64,000 nt of DNA from Bacteroidaceae bacterium (GTDB lineage Bacteria > Bacteroidota > Bacteroidia > Bacteroidales > Bacteroidaceae), in NCBI GenBank assembly GCA_017534535.1, contig JAFXVZ010000024.1:29325-93324 (forward strand), in the 5' to 3' direction. The position numbers were made by a program, and so were the translations under genes. The notes beneath the pieces were generated by a model, which saw nothing but the letters and a program-made list of their open reading frames with translations, was not told the origin of the DNA and made no database searches. Positions 45,189-54,535 of this stretch are shown here, piece after piece; position 1 is the stretch's first letter; each line of letters begins with the position of its first letter.

Positions 45189-46727
45189 ATGAAATCAATA
45201 TTGAAATTAACATTTGGCGTTTTCGCAGCCGCATTAGTATCTGCCACCATGGTGTCTTGCTCTGAAGACATTATGGACAAGATTAATGAGGATAGAAACC
45301 ACGCTACAGACGCTCCTGCAAAATACACCTTGGCTGAAGTCATCGTGTCATCTGCATGGGAGAATACCGGTAGTGACTTGAACACTTACGCTGCTGTATA
45401 TGTTGAGCATGAGGCTGGTGTAGATAACCAGATGAACCACGCTGAAATGCGTAACGGTGAGCCTACAAACGCATCAACCTATAACAATAGTTGGAGCGAA
45501 TTGTATAGAACTCTGAGAAACCTGAACGTAATTTTGTCAAACGAGGAAAAGTCAAGTGACCCATTGGTAAAGGGTGTAGCAGAAATTTTGACTGCATACA
45601 ACCTGGCTATTTTGACAGACCTCTTTGGTGATGTTCCTTTCAGTGAATCATTCAACCCTGACGAGAACAAACAGCCTAAGTTGGATACTCAGCAGGAACT
45701 CTATGGCAAGATTTTCAGCTATCTGGATCAGGGTATTGCTGACGTAAAAGCTTCTACAGGTAACACTTTGTCAGACTATGATTTAATCTACAAAGGCAAT
45801 GCTTCTAAGTGGGTTAAATTCGCAAATGGTCTGAAAGCTCGCTACACTATGCGCCAACTGAAGCGCAATGGCGATGCTGCTCTGACTAGCGTGCTGCAGT
45901 ATGCAGATCAGTCATTTGAATCAGAAGCTGACCAGGCTAAATTCAACGTGTATAATGCTACTCAGCTGAACCCTCACTTCGACTTCGAGTGGAGCCGTGA
46001 TGGTCTGGGCGCAAGCAAGAGTGCTTTCGACAAGCTGGCTGAGCGTAACGACCCACGTATCGAACGTCTGTATTGGGATGGTAACTCTTGGGAACATTTG
46101 TACGCTGATGACCTTTCTCTCTTTGTGAATGGTGTTTCTGACCCAGGTGTTTACAAGTATTCTTACACTGCATACATGTTTGCACAGACTGCTGATACAT
46201 ACATGATGAGCTATCGTGAGCTGCTGTTCCTGAAGGCTGAGGCATTGGTTCGCTTAAACCGTGCTGCTGAAGCAGAGCCTCTGTTGAAGGAAGCTATAGA
46301 GCTGACATTTGCTAACGTTGAAGCTTCTGTTGAAGCTGCTTGTACCTCTCCTTCTGTAGGTGCATACGGTGGTATTGAAGATATCCGTGGCAATGGTGAA
46401 GACTTAACCGCAGCTGATGCTGACGCTTATTTCGATGCAGAAGTAAAGCCTCGTTTCACTGCTAACCCATTGAAGGAAACTTTGATTCAGAAGTATCTGT
46501 CTTTCTGGAACGCTAATGCTGAGTCACTGGAAACCTTCAACGATGTTCGTCGTTTGATCGCTTTGGGTGAGGTAGATTTGTTAGAGTTGGAGAATACAAA
46601 GAAATTCCCTCTGCGCTATACTTATGGTTCAGGCGATACGACTACCAATCCTAACGTGAATGCTGCTTACGGTGATGGCCAGTATGTATATTCTGAGCCA
46701 GTATGGTGGGCAGGTGGTAACCGCTAA
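45189..46727 (+). CDS. SusD/RagB family outer membrane lipoprotein
   Basis: Surface substrate-binding lid of the adjacent SusC, 512 residues. The lipobox is MVSC (lipid cysteine at about residue 24). Helical SusD regions include WSELYRTLRNLNVI and ILTAYNLAILTDLFGDVPFSE near the start and TLIQKYLSFWNANAESLETFNDVRRL near the end; the latter fits the SusD-like nutrient-binding subgroup. It starts 17 bases after susC. Confidence 0.93.
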   Translation: MKSILKLTFGVFAAALVSATMVSCSEDIMDKINEDRNHATDAPAKYTLAEVIVSSAWENTGSDLNTYAAVYVEHEAGVDNQMNHAEMRNGEPTNASTYNNSWSELYRTLRNLNVILSNEEKSSDPLVKGVAEILTAYNLAILTDLFGDVPFSESFNPDENKQPKLDTQQELYGKIFSYLDQGIADVKASTGNTLSDYDLIYKGNASKWVKFANGLKARYTMRQLKRNGDAALTSVLQYADQSFESEADQAKFNVYNATQLNPHFDFEWSRDGLGASKSAFDKLAERNDPRIERLYWDGNSWEHLYADDLSLFVNGVSDPGVYKYSYTAYMFAQTADTYMMSYRELLFLKAEALVRLNRAAEAEPLLKEAIELTFANVEASVEAACTSPSVGAYGGIEDIRGNGEDLTAADADAYFDAEVKPRFTANPLKETLIQKYLSFWNANAESLETFNDVRRLIALGEVDLLELENTKKFPLRYTYGSGDTTTNPNVNAAYGDGQYVYSEPVWWAGGNR

Positions 46728-46783
46728 GTTTAGGCTAAGAACGGCAAACCACTATAATACTCTTTTTTGATTATTTGTTTGAG

Positions 46784-46812
46784 GAGGGGATATCCGATGA
46801 GGACATCCCCTC
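46784..46812 (+). terminator. Terminator of susCD
   Basis: Stem gaggggat (46784-46791) with atcccctc (46805-46812), followed by ttctttta. It lies 56 bases past the susD stop and has the same gagggg design as other terminators in the window. Confidence 0.65.
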
Positions 46813-47112
46813 TTCTTTTATATTAATTAAATCATTTTGGGAATAAGTCCTCAAAGAAGTGTGGCAATATCAGCAGGAAGTAACATTTATTGGAAATAGG
46901 AAAGCTTTGGCTCAAATGGCAAGGTTAATTATAAGAACGAATCAGTAGACCTACTATCACTACTGATTCCTATCAAGGGGGTGGACAGCTTTACTAATCT
47001 ACTTTTCTACTGTACACTTCTCCATATATCACCAGAAAGCAACCTATATTTACTCCCTCATTAGGAAAAATCTCTAATGAGGGAGAGTAAAAATAGGTTA
47101 TAAAATAAGTCA
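46813..47112. repeat. Non-coding island 3: palindrome-rich gap after susD
   Basis: No gene is seen. A hairpin with perfect 10-bp arms gaatcagtag/ctactgattc lies at 46939-46969. A large hairpin at 47041-47099 has 24- and 26-base arms with few mismatches and a 9-base loop. It ends 13 bases from the stop of the minus-strand DUF3108 gene, so it may serve as that operon's terminator. Its left arm includes the 14-base word tccctcattaggaa shared with 11174-11187. Confidence 0.6.
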
Positions 47113-47937
47113 TTATTTATTAGCTGAAGTAAGCGGATGGGCGTTTCCCTTGACTTCTTTCAGATACGCCTTTGCAGAACCTATCTTGAGGTAGAAATCA
47201 ATGCGAATAGGGAGGCGATTAGCATCGTCAGTAATATAGAAACGGAGGAGTTCGTTCTTGTCACCATCTTTATCATATGCGAATAAAGAGAAACCCTTGC
47301 AAGCGTATTTCTTGCCGTCCTTTGCCTTGATGGTGCTATTGCCCAAGCAAATAAGTGTTTCATCCTCCACCTTTCGACCTGTAGCCAAAGGTAAAGTAGT
47401 CTGATGTCCTTCCACAAAGTGCTCATCAGAGAAATTTCGTGCACGGGCAATGATACTCAACATATCATAGATGCAACGACTATCTTCAGTATCGCTCTCC
47501 ACAGGCGTGAAATCGGCCACACCAGGACGAGTACGCAACTGATGTACCTTGCTCACTCCACCCTCACGGCTATACCAAGCCTCATCCACAGAGTAGTGAC
47601 TACCTTCTTCTGCAGCCTTTTTGTAATACAAAGGCTCCAAACGCTCTGTCATATAAACTTGGAGAGAATCACGCAATTTAAACAACATATCAGCCTCCTT
47701 ACTACCCACTGCCATCAGGCGAATATCATAAGCAGATTGACCTTTATAAGTGGTCTTTTCAGTGGTGAAAGTGGCATAGCCCACTTTCTTCCAAATAATG
47801 CCCCAGTCGAAATAAAGGTCATATCTCACGCTTTCACCAGCCTGAAAAGCCTGGTTCTCAACATCGCACTGTGCCTGCATCTGAATAGGGAACAATGCCA
47901 TCATTATCAGAATAGTAGCAAAAAACTTCTTCATCAT
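47113..47937 (-). CDS. DUF3108 domain-containing exported protein
   Basis: Exported protein of 274 residues, signal peptide MMKKFFATILIMMALFPIQMQAQ. The body fits DUF3108: FQAGESVRYDLYFDWGIIWKKVGYATF near the start and RLPIRIDFYLKIGSAKAYLKEV near the end, probably a beta-rich periplasmic fold. No function is established. Its first codons overlap the end of the upstream Ig-like lipoprotein gene by four bases, so the two are coupled. Confidence 0.85.
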   Translation of the reverse strand: MMKKFFATILIMMALFPIQMQAQCDVENQAFQAGESVRYDLYFDWGIIWKKVGYATFTTEKTTYKGQSAYDIRLMAVGSKEADMLFKLRDSLQVYMTERLEPLYYKKAAEEGSHYSVDEAWYSREGGVSKVHQLRTRPGVADFTPVESDTEDSRCIYDMLSIIARARNFSDEHFVEGHQTTLPLATGRKVEDETLICLGNSTIKAKDGKKYACKGFSLFAYDKDGDKNELLRFYITDDANRLPIRIDFYLKIGSAKAYLKEVKGNAHPLTSANK

Positions 47938-49916
47938 CTTCTGTTGGTATTTCTGTTGTTATTAGTATTCCTGTTATTATTTCTATTATTATTATTGTTC
48001 CTATCACGTGTCCTATCCTTCTTTTGTTCAGGCTTCTGCTTCTTGATTTCTTCCGGCTTCTGACAATCCAACGTGAGCTCGTTAAGATCCCAATCTTGTA
48101 ACACATCAAAATTAGCCTTAAACTCAATCATACGTTTGTAATAGAACACCTCCTCAGGTTGCAACTGTTCTTCATAGTTTCCTGTATCCCACTTGCCATT
48201 GCGATTTCTATCTCTTACCAGTCGGGCAGCATATTTGCCAGGATCCAGGTAATAGAAATCGGCTCGTCCGTTCTCTACGTCCACCGTTCTCACCACCACG
48301 TCCTTTGTATCCAGTAACTCCACGAAATCACCCTCCTGAGCCCCTGTGATGTTGAAGAACACTTGGCCATAAGAATCCAGCGTTTTTGCCTTAAACTCCT
48401 TCTTTTGTTTATCTATAAAACGCCCATAGATGCCTGTTACTGCGGCACTATCTACTTCAAACGAGTAATTTTCCCCTGGTTTCCAGTCGGCATAGATGTT
48501 ATAAATCTTGATGTCCAGCGTGTCATGTTGTAATTCAAAAGGTATGTCATTCCACAATGTATCCACCTTTTGTTTCAAGTGGAAAGCAGCAGAATCGAGG
48601 CTTGCCACAGGCTCAGGGAAGGTTAACATAAGATAATCGTAAACATCTATGCTGGAGGGCGCATAGATATCCACCGTCAAGAATTCAATCTTGGGCTTCA
48701 CCTCAAGGGTATCACCCCTTTCTCGACGCCTTTGCTCTTCCTTCTCCTTGGCCTCCTTCTCCTTTTGCAGTTCTTTCTCGCTCTTTGGTTTCTCCTTTGA
48801 AGCCAAGCGCAAAGTATCTGTACGAGGAACCAACTGATGGAGTGTATCTGTATATAAATAGGAAACTTCCATCTCCAAGGTGTCGAGTTGATAAATCAGT
48901 GAATCCTTGATCCAATATTTCAAAGTGTCAATACGCTCCGTCTGTTTGTCGATCACAAAAGCATCAGTCTCGTCGAAGTTCAAACCTCTTATCGTAGGGA
49001 ATGTATCTGCTGGTGCCGTAAAGAACAAAGTGAAATCCTTCTTGGTAGTACGCTCGGACTTAGCCAATCGCTGATCTTTCTTAAGGTTGACAAAAGCTCT
49101 CAATATCAAATCATCAGGAAGATAATGTGTATATTGACGCTCCACAATGGTGTCAATCACCAACGAGTCAATCCACGTTGTATCTTGGCGCATGCGGGGC
49201 TCAAAAGATGGAATCACAAGTGAATCACGGAAAGCAACCGTTTCTGTTGATTGGGAATAATAATAATTCTGATCTGTCTCTGACAAAGCAAAGATATGAT
49301 ATTCACCGGGAGCGATACCCTTGATGGTGAACTTTCCACGACTATCAGTACGACCTACACGGTCAAATGGCTTGGACTTGAAAGCAGAGTCTGCCAAATC
49401 CATATGTAGCCCCACCATCATGCCCTTAATAGGTTCCAGGTCGCGTGCATTCAACACGGTTCCTGATACCTCCATGGAATCAAGGCGATCACCTGTAGAG
49501 AAAGTATAGACAAAATTTTCCAAAGGGTTACTCTCATTGTTGTCTTGGATAGCATCGCCAAAGTCAATGGTATAAGTGGTGTTGGGGATGAGTGTATCCT
49601 GCAAGTCTATCAGCACCTTCTTGCCACTAGCTCGCACATTTGCCTGTTGCACTTGAGGTGGAGAAATCACAATCTTCTCCTGTGGCTTGTCCAACTTCAG
49701 GTATTCATCAAACTCAATGGTGATACGTTTTCGGGATGCATTCAACTCACCAGGGGCAGGATTGCCTTTTAAAAACTTGGGAGGTGTCTCGTCGTAATCG
49801 CCTCCGCCCAATGTACCTACACTAGCGCATGAATAAAGAAAAGCTGCCACAGCCACCAGAGGTAGAGTGCCACGCTTTAATAACTTAACGCCATATTTGC
49901 CATTAAAATAAAACAT
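47934..49916 (-). CDS. Ig-like domain lipoprotein with Asn/Arg-rich tail
   Basis: Exported protein of about 660 residues. From the ATG at 49916 it has a basic N-region and a lipobox LYSC; an in-frame ATG at 49943 would add nine residues. A bacterial Ig-like domain (Big_5 type, about 45-140, PPKFLKGNPAPGELNASRKR) is followed by a carboxypeptidase-regulatory-like domain (about 140-220) and a long beta-rich region. Charged low-complexity stretches occur twice: KEKPKSEKELQKEKEAKEK near the middle, and a final tail of about 35 residues made almost only of Asn, Arg and Thr. The role is unknown; surface display is likely. Confidence 0.8.
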   Translation of the reverse strand: MFYFNGKYGVKLLKRGTLPLVAVAAFLYSCASVGTLGGGDYDETPPKFLKGNPAPGELNASRKRITIEFDEYLKLDKPQEKIVISPPQVQQANVRASGKKVLIDLQDTLIPNTTYTIDFGDAIQDNNESNPLENFVYTFSTGDRLDSMEVSGTVLNARDLEPIKGMMVGLHMDLADSAFKSKPFDRVGRTDSRGKFTIKGIAPGEYHIFALSETDQNYYYSQSTETVAFRDSLVIPSFEPRMRQDTTWIDSLVIDTIVERQYTHYLPDDLILRAFVNLKKDQRLAKSERTTKKDFTLFFTAPADTFPTIRGLNFDETDAFVIDKQTERIDTLKYWIKDSLIYQLDTLEMEVSYLYTDTLHQLVPRTDTLRLASKEKPKSEKELQKEKEAKEKEEQRRRERGDTLEVKPKIEFLTVDIYAPSSIDVYDYLMLTFPEPVASLDSAAFHLKQKVDTLWNDIPFELQHDTLDIKIYNIYADWKPGENYSFEVDSAAVTGIYGRFIDKQKKEFKAKTLDSYGQVFFNITGAQEGDFVELLDTKDVVVRTVDVENGRADFYYLDPGKYAARLVRDRNRNGKWDTGNYEEQLQPEEVFYYKRMIEFKANFDVLQDWDLNELTLDCQKPEEIKKQKPEQKKDRTRDRNNNNNRNNNRNTNNNRNTNRR

Positions 49917-49920
49917 GGTG

Positions 49921-49979
49921 CAAAAATAAAGCTTATCCGTCAAAAATCATACTTAAAAAGTGAAAATAATGCAAAAATA
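49921..49979 (-). promoter_or_regulatory. Promoter boxes of the Ig-like lipoprotein gene
   Basis: Two TATTTTTG boxes lie on the minus strand, at 49979-49972 and 49928-49921. Use of the outer one gives a leader of about 50 bases. The inner one would place the start point at or near the ATG at 49916. Neither has a clear -33 partner. Confidence 0.4.
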
Positions 49980-49990
49980 AGAATAAAGGC

Positions 49991-50021
49991 ATTGTACCAT
50001 GGGAGAAAAGCAGTATCTTTG
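49991..50021 (+). promoter_or_regulatory. Promoter of the RND efflux operon
   Basis: ATTG (49991-49994), a 19-base spacer and TATCTTTG (50014-50021), 54 bases before the first gene. No repressor gene lies nearby. Confidence 0.7.
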
Positions 50022-50075
50022 CAACTTGCGAAATTAATGCGAAGAAAAAATATAATTCAAAATAGTTTATAATTT

Positions 50076-51257
50076 ATGAAGAGTAAATTGATTTTATTGG
50101 CTGCCAGCTTTATGGTTTTGCTGAGCAGTTGTGGGGGTGGAGGCAGTGCCCAAACAGGTGCCAATGCACCCAAAATCACTGTAGCTACAATGAGCACTAC
50201 AACCTCACACCTTACTAACTCTTATCCTGCCACCATCAGAGGTAAGCAGGATGTTGACATCCGCCCCATGGTCAGCGGTTTCATTACACGCCTGCATGTG
50301 GATGAAGGTTCAATGGTTAGACGTGGACAAGTGTTGTTCACCATTGACCAAACTCAGTACATTGCCGCTGTAAACCAAGCTAAGGCTGCTGTAGAGAGCG
50401 CCAAGGCAACAGTGGCCACTCAACAACTGACTTTCGAGAATCGCAAGAGATTGAACGAAAAGAACATCACCAGCGACTACGACTTGCAGATGACAGAGAA
50501 CCAATTAGCAAGTGCCAAAGCCGGCTTGGCCCAGGCAGAAGCAGCATTGGCTAACGCTCAGAAGAACCTGCAATACACCACGGTAACTAGTCCTACGGAT
50601 GGTGTAGTAGGGCAGATCCCTTACCGCTTGGGCAGTTTGGTAAGTCCATCTTCCCAGCAGCCTTTGACAACCGTAAGCGACCTGAGTGACATGTATGCTT
50701 ACTTCAGCATGACAGAGCGTGAGCTATTGCAGATGACTGAAAGCAATGGTGCCGATGACATTCTGAAGAGTTTCCCTGAGGTACGCCTGCAACTCATCGA
50801 TGGTTCGATGTATGGTGAGACGGGGCATGTGGAGACCATCAGTGGCGATATCGATATGACCACCGGTTCTGTAAACCTCCGCGCGCTCTTCCCTAACCCC
50901 AAAAAGGTATTACGTAGAGGTTCTACCGTGAATGTGGTATTCCCCAATAACTTGGAGAATATCATTTTGGTGCCTCAGAGTGCTACTTTCGAAGTACAGG
51001 ACAAGCGTTTCGTATATGTATTGCAATCCGACAATACAGTAAAGACCATAGAAATAACCTGTCATCCTGTGACTGACGGTAAGAACTTCGTAGTATTGTC
51101 AGGCTTGAAAGCTGGCGACAAGATTGCTATAGAGGGTATCCAAACCCTGCATGACGGTGCTTTAATCAATCCTATCACCTCTGCTGAAAAAGAAGAAATC
51201 TACCAGCAGAATTTAAAGGACCAGAAAGAAGGCAACATGCAGAGTGCAATGCAATAA
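50076..51257 (+). CDS. RND efflux periplasmic adaptor lipoprotein (AcrA/MexA-like)
   Basis: Membrane fusion protein of 393 residues that joins the inner-membrane pump to the outer-membrane channel. The lipobox is LSSC (lipid cysteine at about 19). A lipoyl half-motif (VDIRPMVSGFITRLHVDEGSMVRRG) opens and another (TTVTSPTDGVVG) closes an Ala/Gln-rich coiled-coil hairpin (about 90-165). Beta-barrel and membrane-proximal domains follow. The 50-base gap to the next gene holds four tandem cattga-type units (51258-51291). Confidence 0.93.
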   Translation: MKSKLILLAASFMVLLSSCGGGGSAQTGANAPKITVATMSTTTSHLTNSYPATIRGKQDVDIRPMVSGFITRLHVDEGSMVRRGQVLFTIDQTQYIAAVNQAKAAVESAKATVATQQLTFENRKRLNEKNITSDYDLQMTENQLASAKAGLAQAEAALANAQKNLQYTTVTSPTDGVVGQIPYRLGSLVSPSSQQPLTTVSDLSDMYAYFSMTERELLQMTESNGADDILKSFPEVRLQLIDGSMYGETGHVETISGDIDMTTGSVNLRALFPNPKKVLRRGSTVNVVFPNNLENIILVPQSATFEVQDKRFVYVLQSDNTVKTIEITCHPVTDGKNFVVLSGLKAGDKIAIEGIQTLHDGALINPITSAEKEEIYQQNLKDQKEGNMQSAMQ

Positions 51258-51307
51258 CATTGAGCATTGAGCATTGAACATTGAACATTAATAAATACTA
51301 ATAATTA

Positions 51308-54300
51308 ATGAATTTAGATAGATTTATCAATAGGCCGGTACTCAGTACAGTGATCTCTATCGTAATCGTGATATTGGGTTTCATTGGACTCTCTCAGTTG
51401 CCAATCACCCAGTACCCGAACATCGCACCGCCTACCATCATGGTATATACCACCTATCCTGGTGCTAATGCCCAGACGGTGTTGAATGCAGTGGTGGCTC
51501 CATTGGAGAACCAGATTAACGGTGTGGAGAACATGATGTACATGAGTTCATCCGCTTCCAACAGCGGTACGGCATCAATCACGATTACTTTCAAGCAAGG
51601 TACCGATCCTGATATGGCAGCCATCCACGTACAGAACCGTGTGTCAATGGCGCAGGGTTTGATGCCTGCAGAAGTAACGCGTGTGGGTATCATGACCATG
51701 AAGCGTCAGACCTCCATGCTGCTGATTTTCTCACTCTATGATGAGAGTGACACCCATACTACAGAGTTCATAGAGAACTACGCCTCCATTAACATTTTGC
51801 CTGAGATACAGCGTATTAAAGGTGTAGGTGATACCCAAGTAATGGGTGTGGATTACTCTATGCGTATTTGGCTGAAGCCTGAAATCATGGCTCAGTATGG
51901 CTTGATGCCAACTGACATCTCTAATGCGTTGGCAGAGCAGAACGTAGAAGCTGCACCTGGCCAGTTTGGTCAGCAAGGCAACCAGACCTACCAATACACC
52001 ATTCGATACAAAGGGCGTTTGCAGACACCTGAAGAATTTGAAGATATTGTGCTGAAATCGCTCGACGATGGGAGTTTGCTGCGCATTAAAGATGTGGCAA
52101 AAGTAGAGCTTGGCCGTACTTCCTACTCATTCTTCAACCGTGTAAATGGACACAAAGCCGTGACAGCCATTGCCATGCAGTTACCTGGCTCTAATGCTAC
52201 AGAAGCAGTAGAGGGTATTGAAAATGCATTGGCAGCTTATGAAGGTCGTTTGCCTGCTGGCTTGAAGATCAACATCGCACAGAGTGTGAACGAATTCTTG
52301 TTCGCTTCTATCTACGAAGTTATCAAAACCTTGATTGAGGCGTTTATCCTGGTGTTCATTGTAGTGTATATCTTCTTGCAAGATTTCCGTTCGACGTTGA
52401 TTCCTGCTATCGCCATTCCTGTGGCATTGATTGGTACCTTCTTCCTCTTGTATGTCATCGGCTTCAGTTTGAACCTGCTGACACTTTCGGCGTTGGTGCT
52501 CGCCATCGCAATTGTGGTGGATGATGCGATTGTGGTGGTGGAAGGTGTACACGCCAAGCTCGATCAAGGCTATACTTCTGCCAAGCAGGCAAGTATTGAT
52601 GCCATGCGTGAGTTGGCAAGCGCCATCCTGTCCATCACCTTAGTCATGATGTCAGTGTTCATCCCCGTGAGCTTCATGAGCGGTACAGCAGGTGCTTTCT
52701 ACCAGCAGTTTGGTTTGACCATGGCCATAGCCATCGGTTTCTCGGCTATCAACGCTTTGACCCTGAGTCCTGCACTTTGTGCCATCTTCTTGAAGCCTCA
52801 CAAGAAAGAGGAAGAAGAGAAGAAAGAGCCCAGTCGTGTGGAGAAATTTCATCGTGGCTTCAACCGCTGGTATGACAATCAGTTGGAGAAATACAAGAAG
52901 CATGTGGCTTACTTCATTGAGCACAAGAAACTCTCTTTGGGTGTGGTAGCCGCTTCTGTCATTGCATTGGTGCTGCTGATGCAGACCACCCCATCTGGTA
53001 TGGTACCTAATGAGGATACAGGTACCATCATGGGTACTGTGACCCTGCCTGCAGGTACCTCACAGGAGCGTTCTATCGAAATCATGCTCCGTGTGGATAG
53101 CCTCATTGCTGCCGAGCCAGCCGTTCAGAGCCGAACAATGATCTCAGGTTTCAGTATGACTGGTGGTAGTGGCCCTTCATACGGTACGTTCATCGTCAAA
53201 CTGAAAGACTTTGAAGAACGTAGTCTGATGCAGAACTCACAGATTGTATTCATTACTTTATACATGCGCGCACAAAAGATTATCCCAGAGGCACAGGTGC
53301 TATTCTTCCAGCCACCTATGATTCAAGGTTATTCTATGTCGAGTGATATCCAACTCTATATGCAGGACAAGACCGGTGGTACACTTGATAACTTCTTCCA
53401 GGTAGTGAATGAGTATGACGCGGCTTTGGAGGCACGTCCTGAAATTAACTCAGCACGTACCACATTCAGTCCAAGCTTCCCGCAATATGAAATGGATATC
53501 GATGCAGCAGCATGTAAACGTGCCGGCATCAGTCCTTCTGCTATCCTGACGGCTATGCAGGGCTATTATGGTGGCTTGTACGCCTCTAACTTCAACCGTT
53601 TCGGCCGTATGTATCGTGTTATGGTACAGGCTGATCCTGAAGCTACCAAAGATTTGGAGTCATTGAAGAATATCAAAATCAAGAACAATGCAGGCGAAAT
53701 GGCACCTATCACACAGTTCTTCAGCATGAAGAAGATTTATGGTCCTGATGTGATTAACCGTTTCAACATGTACACCGCTATGACCGTTATGGTTTCTCCA
53801 GCTGCAGGCTATACCTCTGGCCAAGCACTGACCGCCATTTCCGAGGTGGCAGAGACCCTACCTCCAGGTTTCGGTTATGAGTTAGGTGGTTTGGCACGTG
53901 AGGAAGCTGAGACCAGCGGTAGCACCACTGCCCTGATTTTCTTACTCTGCTTCGTATTCGTATATCTGTTGTTGAGTGCCCAGTATGAGAGCTACATCCT
54001 ACCTTTGGCAGTGTTGCTGTCTGTACCATTCGGTTTGATGGGTAGCTTTATCTTTGTGAACATCATGAGTGCCATCGGTTCGTTCTCTATTTTGCAGATG
54101 ATCATGGGCTCTATGTCAAACGATATCTATATGCAGATTGCGTTGATCATGTTGATGGGTCTGTTGGCTAAGAACGCCATCCTGATTGTAGAGTTCGCAC
54201 TTGACCGTCGCAAACAGGGCATGAGTTTAACAAAGGCAGCCATCTTAGGTGCCGCAGCCCGTCTGCGTCCTATCTTGATGACCTCTCTTGCCATGATTGT

Positions 54301-54526
54301 AGGTCTATTGCCTTTGATGTTCGCCTTTGGCGTAGGTGCTCATGGTAACCGTACTTTGGGTACAGCAGCTATCGGTGGTATGTTAATCGGTATGATATTG
54401 CAGATTTTCTTCGTACCGATGTTGTTTGTGGTATTCCAGCACTTGCAGGAGAAGGTGAAGCCAATCGAGTGGTCAGATATCGACAACTCTGACGCTACTC
54501 CAGAGATTGCACAATATACTAAATAA
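51308..54526 (+). CDS. RND multidrug efflux pump (AcrB/HAE1-like)
   Basis: Inner-membrane proton-driven exporter of 1072 residues. The N-terminus MNLDRFINRPVLSTVISIVIV is the first helix of the HAE1 family, and twelve transmembrane segments are expected. The proton-relay aspartate pair is in TM4 (AIVVDDAIVVVEGVHAKL). Two large periplasmic porter/docking loops and a second GSFILFV-like helix cluster (LAKNAILIVEFA) complete the fold. Substrates cannot be told from sequence; family members expel drugs, detergents and bile salts. Confidence 0.95.
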   Translation: MNLDRFINRPVLSTVISIVIVILGFIGLSQLPITQYPNIAPPTIMVYTTYPGANAQTVLNAVVAPLENQINGVENMMYMSSSASNSGTASITITFKQGTDPDMAAIHVQNRVSMAQGLMPAEVTRVGIMTMKRQTSMLLIFSLYDESDTHTTEFIENYASINILPEIQRIKGVGDTQVMGVDYSMRIWLKPEIMAQYGLMPTDISNALAEQNVEAAPGQFGQQGNQTYQYTIRYKGRLQTPEEFEDIVLKSLDDGSLLRIKDVAKVELGRTSYSFFNRVNGHKAVTAIAMQLPGSNATEAVEGIENALAAYEGRLPAGLKINIAQSVNEFLFASIYEVIKTLIEAFILVFIVVYIFLQDFRSTLIPAIAIPVALIGTFFLLYVIGFSLNLLTLSALVLAIAIVVDDAIVVVEGVHAKLDQGYTSAKQASIDAMRELASAILSITLVMMSVFIPVSFMSGTAGAFYQQFGLTMAIAIGFSAINALTLSPALCAIFLKPHKKEEEEKKEPSRVEKFHRGFNRWYDNQLEKYKKHVAYFIEHKKLSLGVVAASVIALVLLMQTTPSGMVPNEDTGTIMGTVTLPAGTSQERSIEIMLRVDSLIAAEPAVQSRTMISGFSMTGGSGPSYGTFIVKLKDFEERSLMQNSQIVFITLYMRAQKIIPEAQVLFFQPPMIQGYSMSSDIQLYMQDKTGGTLDNFFQVVNEYDAALEARPEINSARTTFSPSFPQYEMDIDAAACKRAGISPSAILTAMQGYYGGLYASNFNRFGRMYRVMVQADPEATKDLESLKNIKIKNNAGEMAPITQFFSMKKIYGPDVINRFNMYTAMTVMVSPAAGYTSGQALTAISEVAETLPPGFGYELGGLAREEAETSGSTTALIFLLCFVFVYLLLSAQYESYILPLAVLLSVPFGLMGSFIFVNIMSAIGSFSILQMIMGSMSNDIYMQIALIMLMGLLAKNAILIVEFALDRRKQGMSLTKAAILGAAARLRPILMTSLAMIVGLLPLMFAFGVGAHGNRTLGTAAIGGMLIGMILQIFFVPMLFVVFQHLQEKVKPIEWSDIDNSDATPEIAQYTK

Positions 54527-54535
54527 GAACTATCT

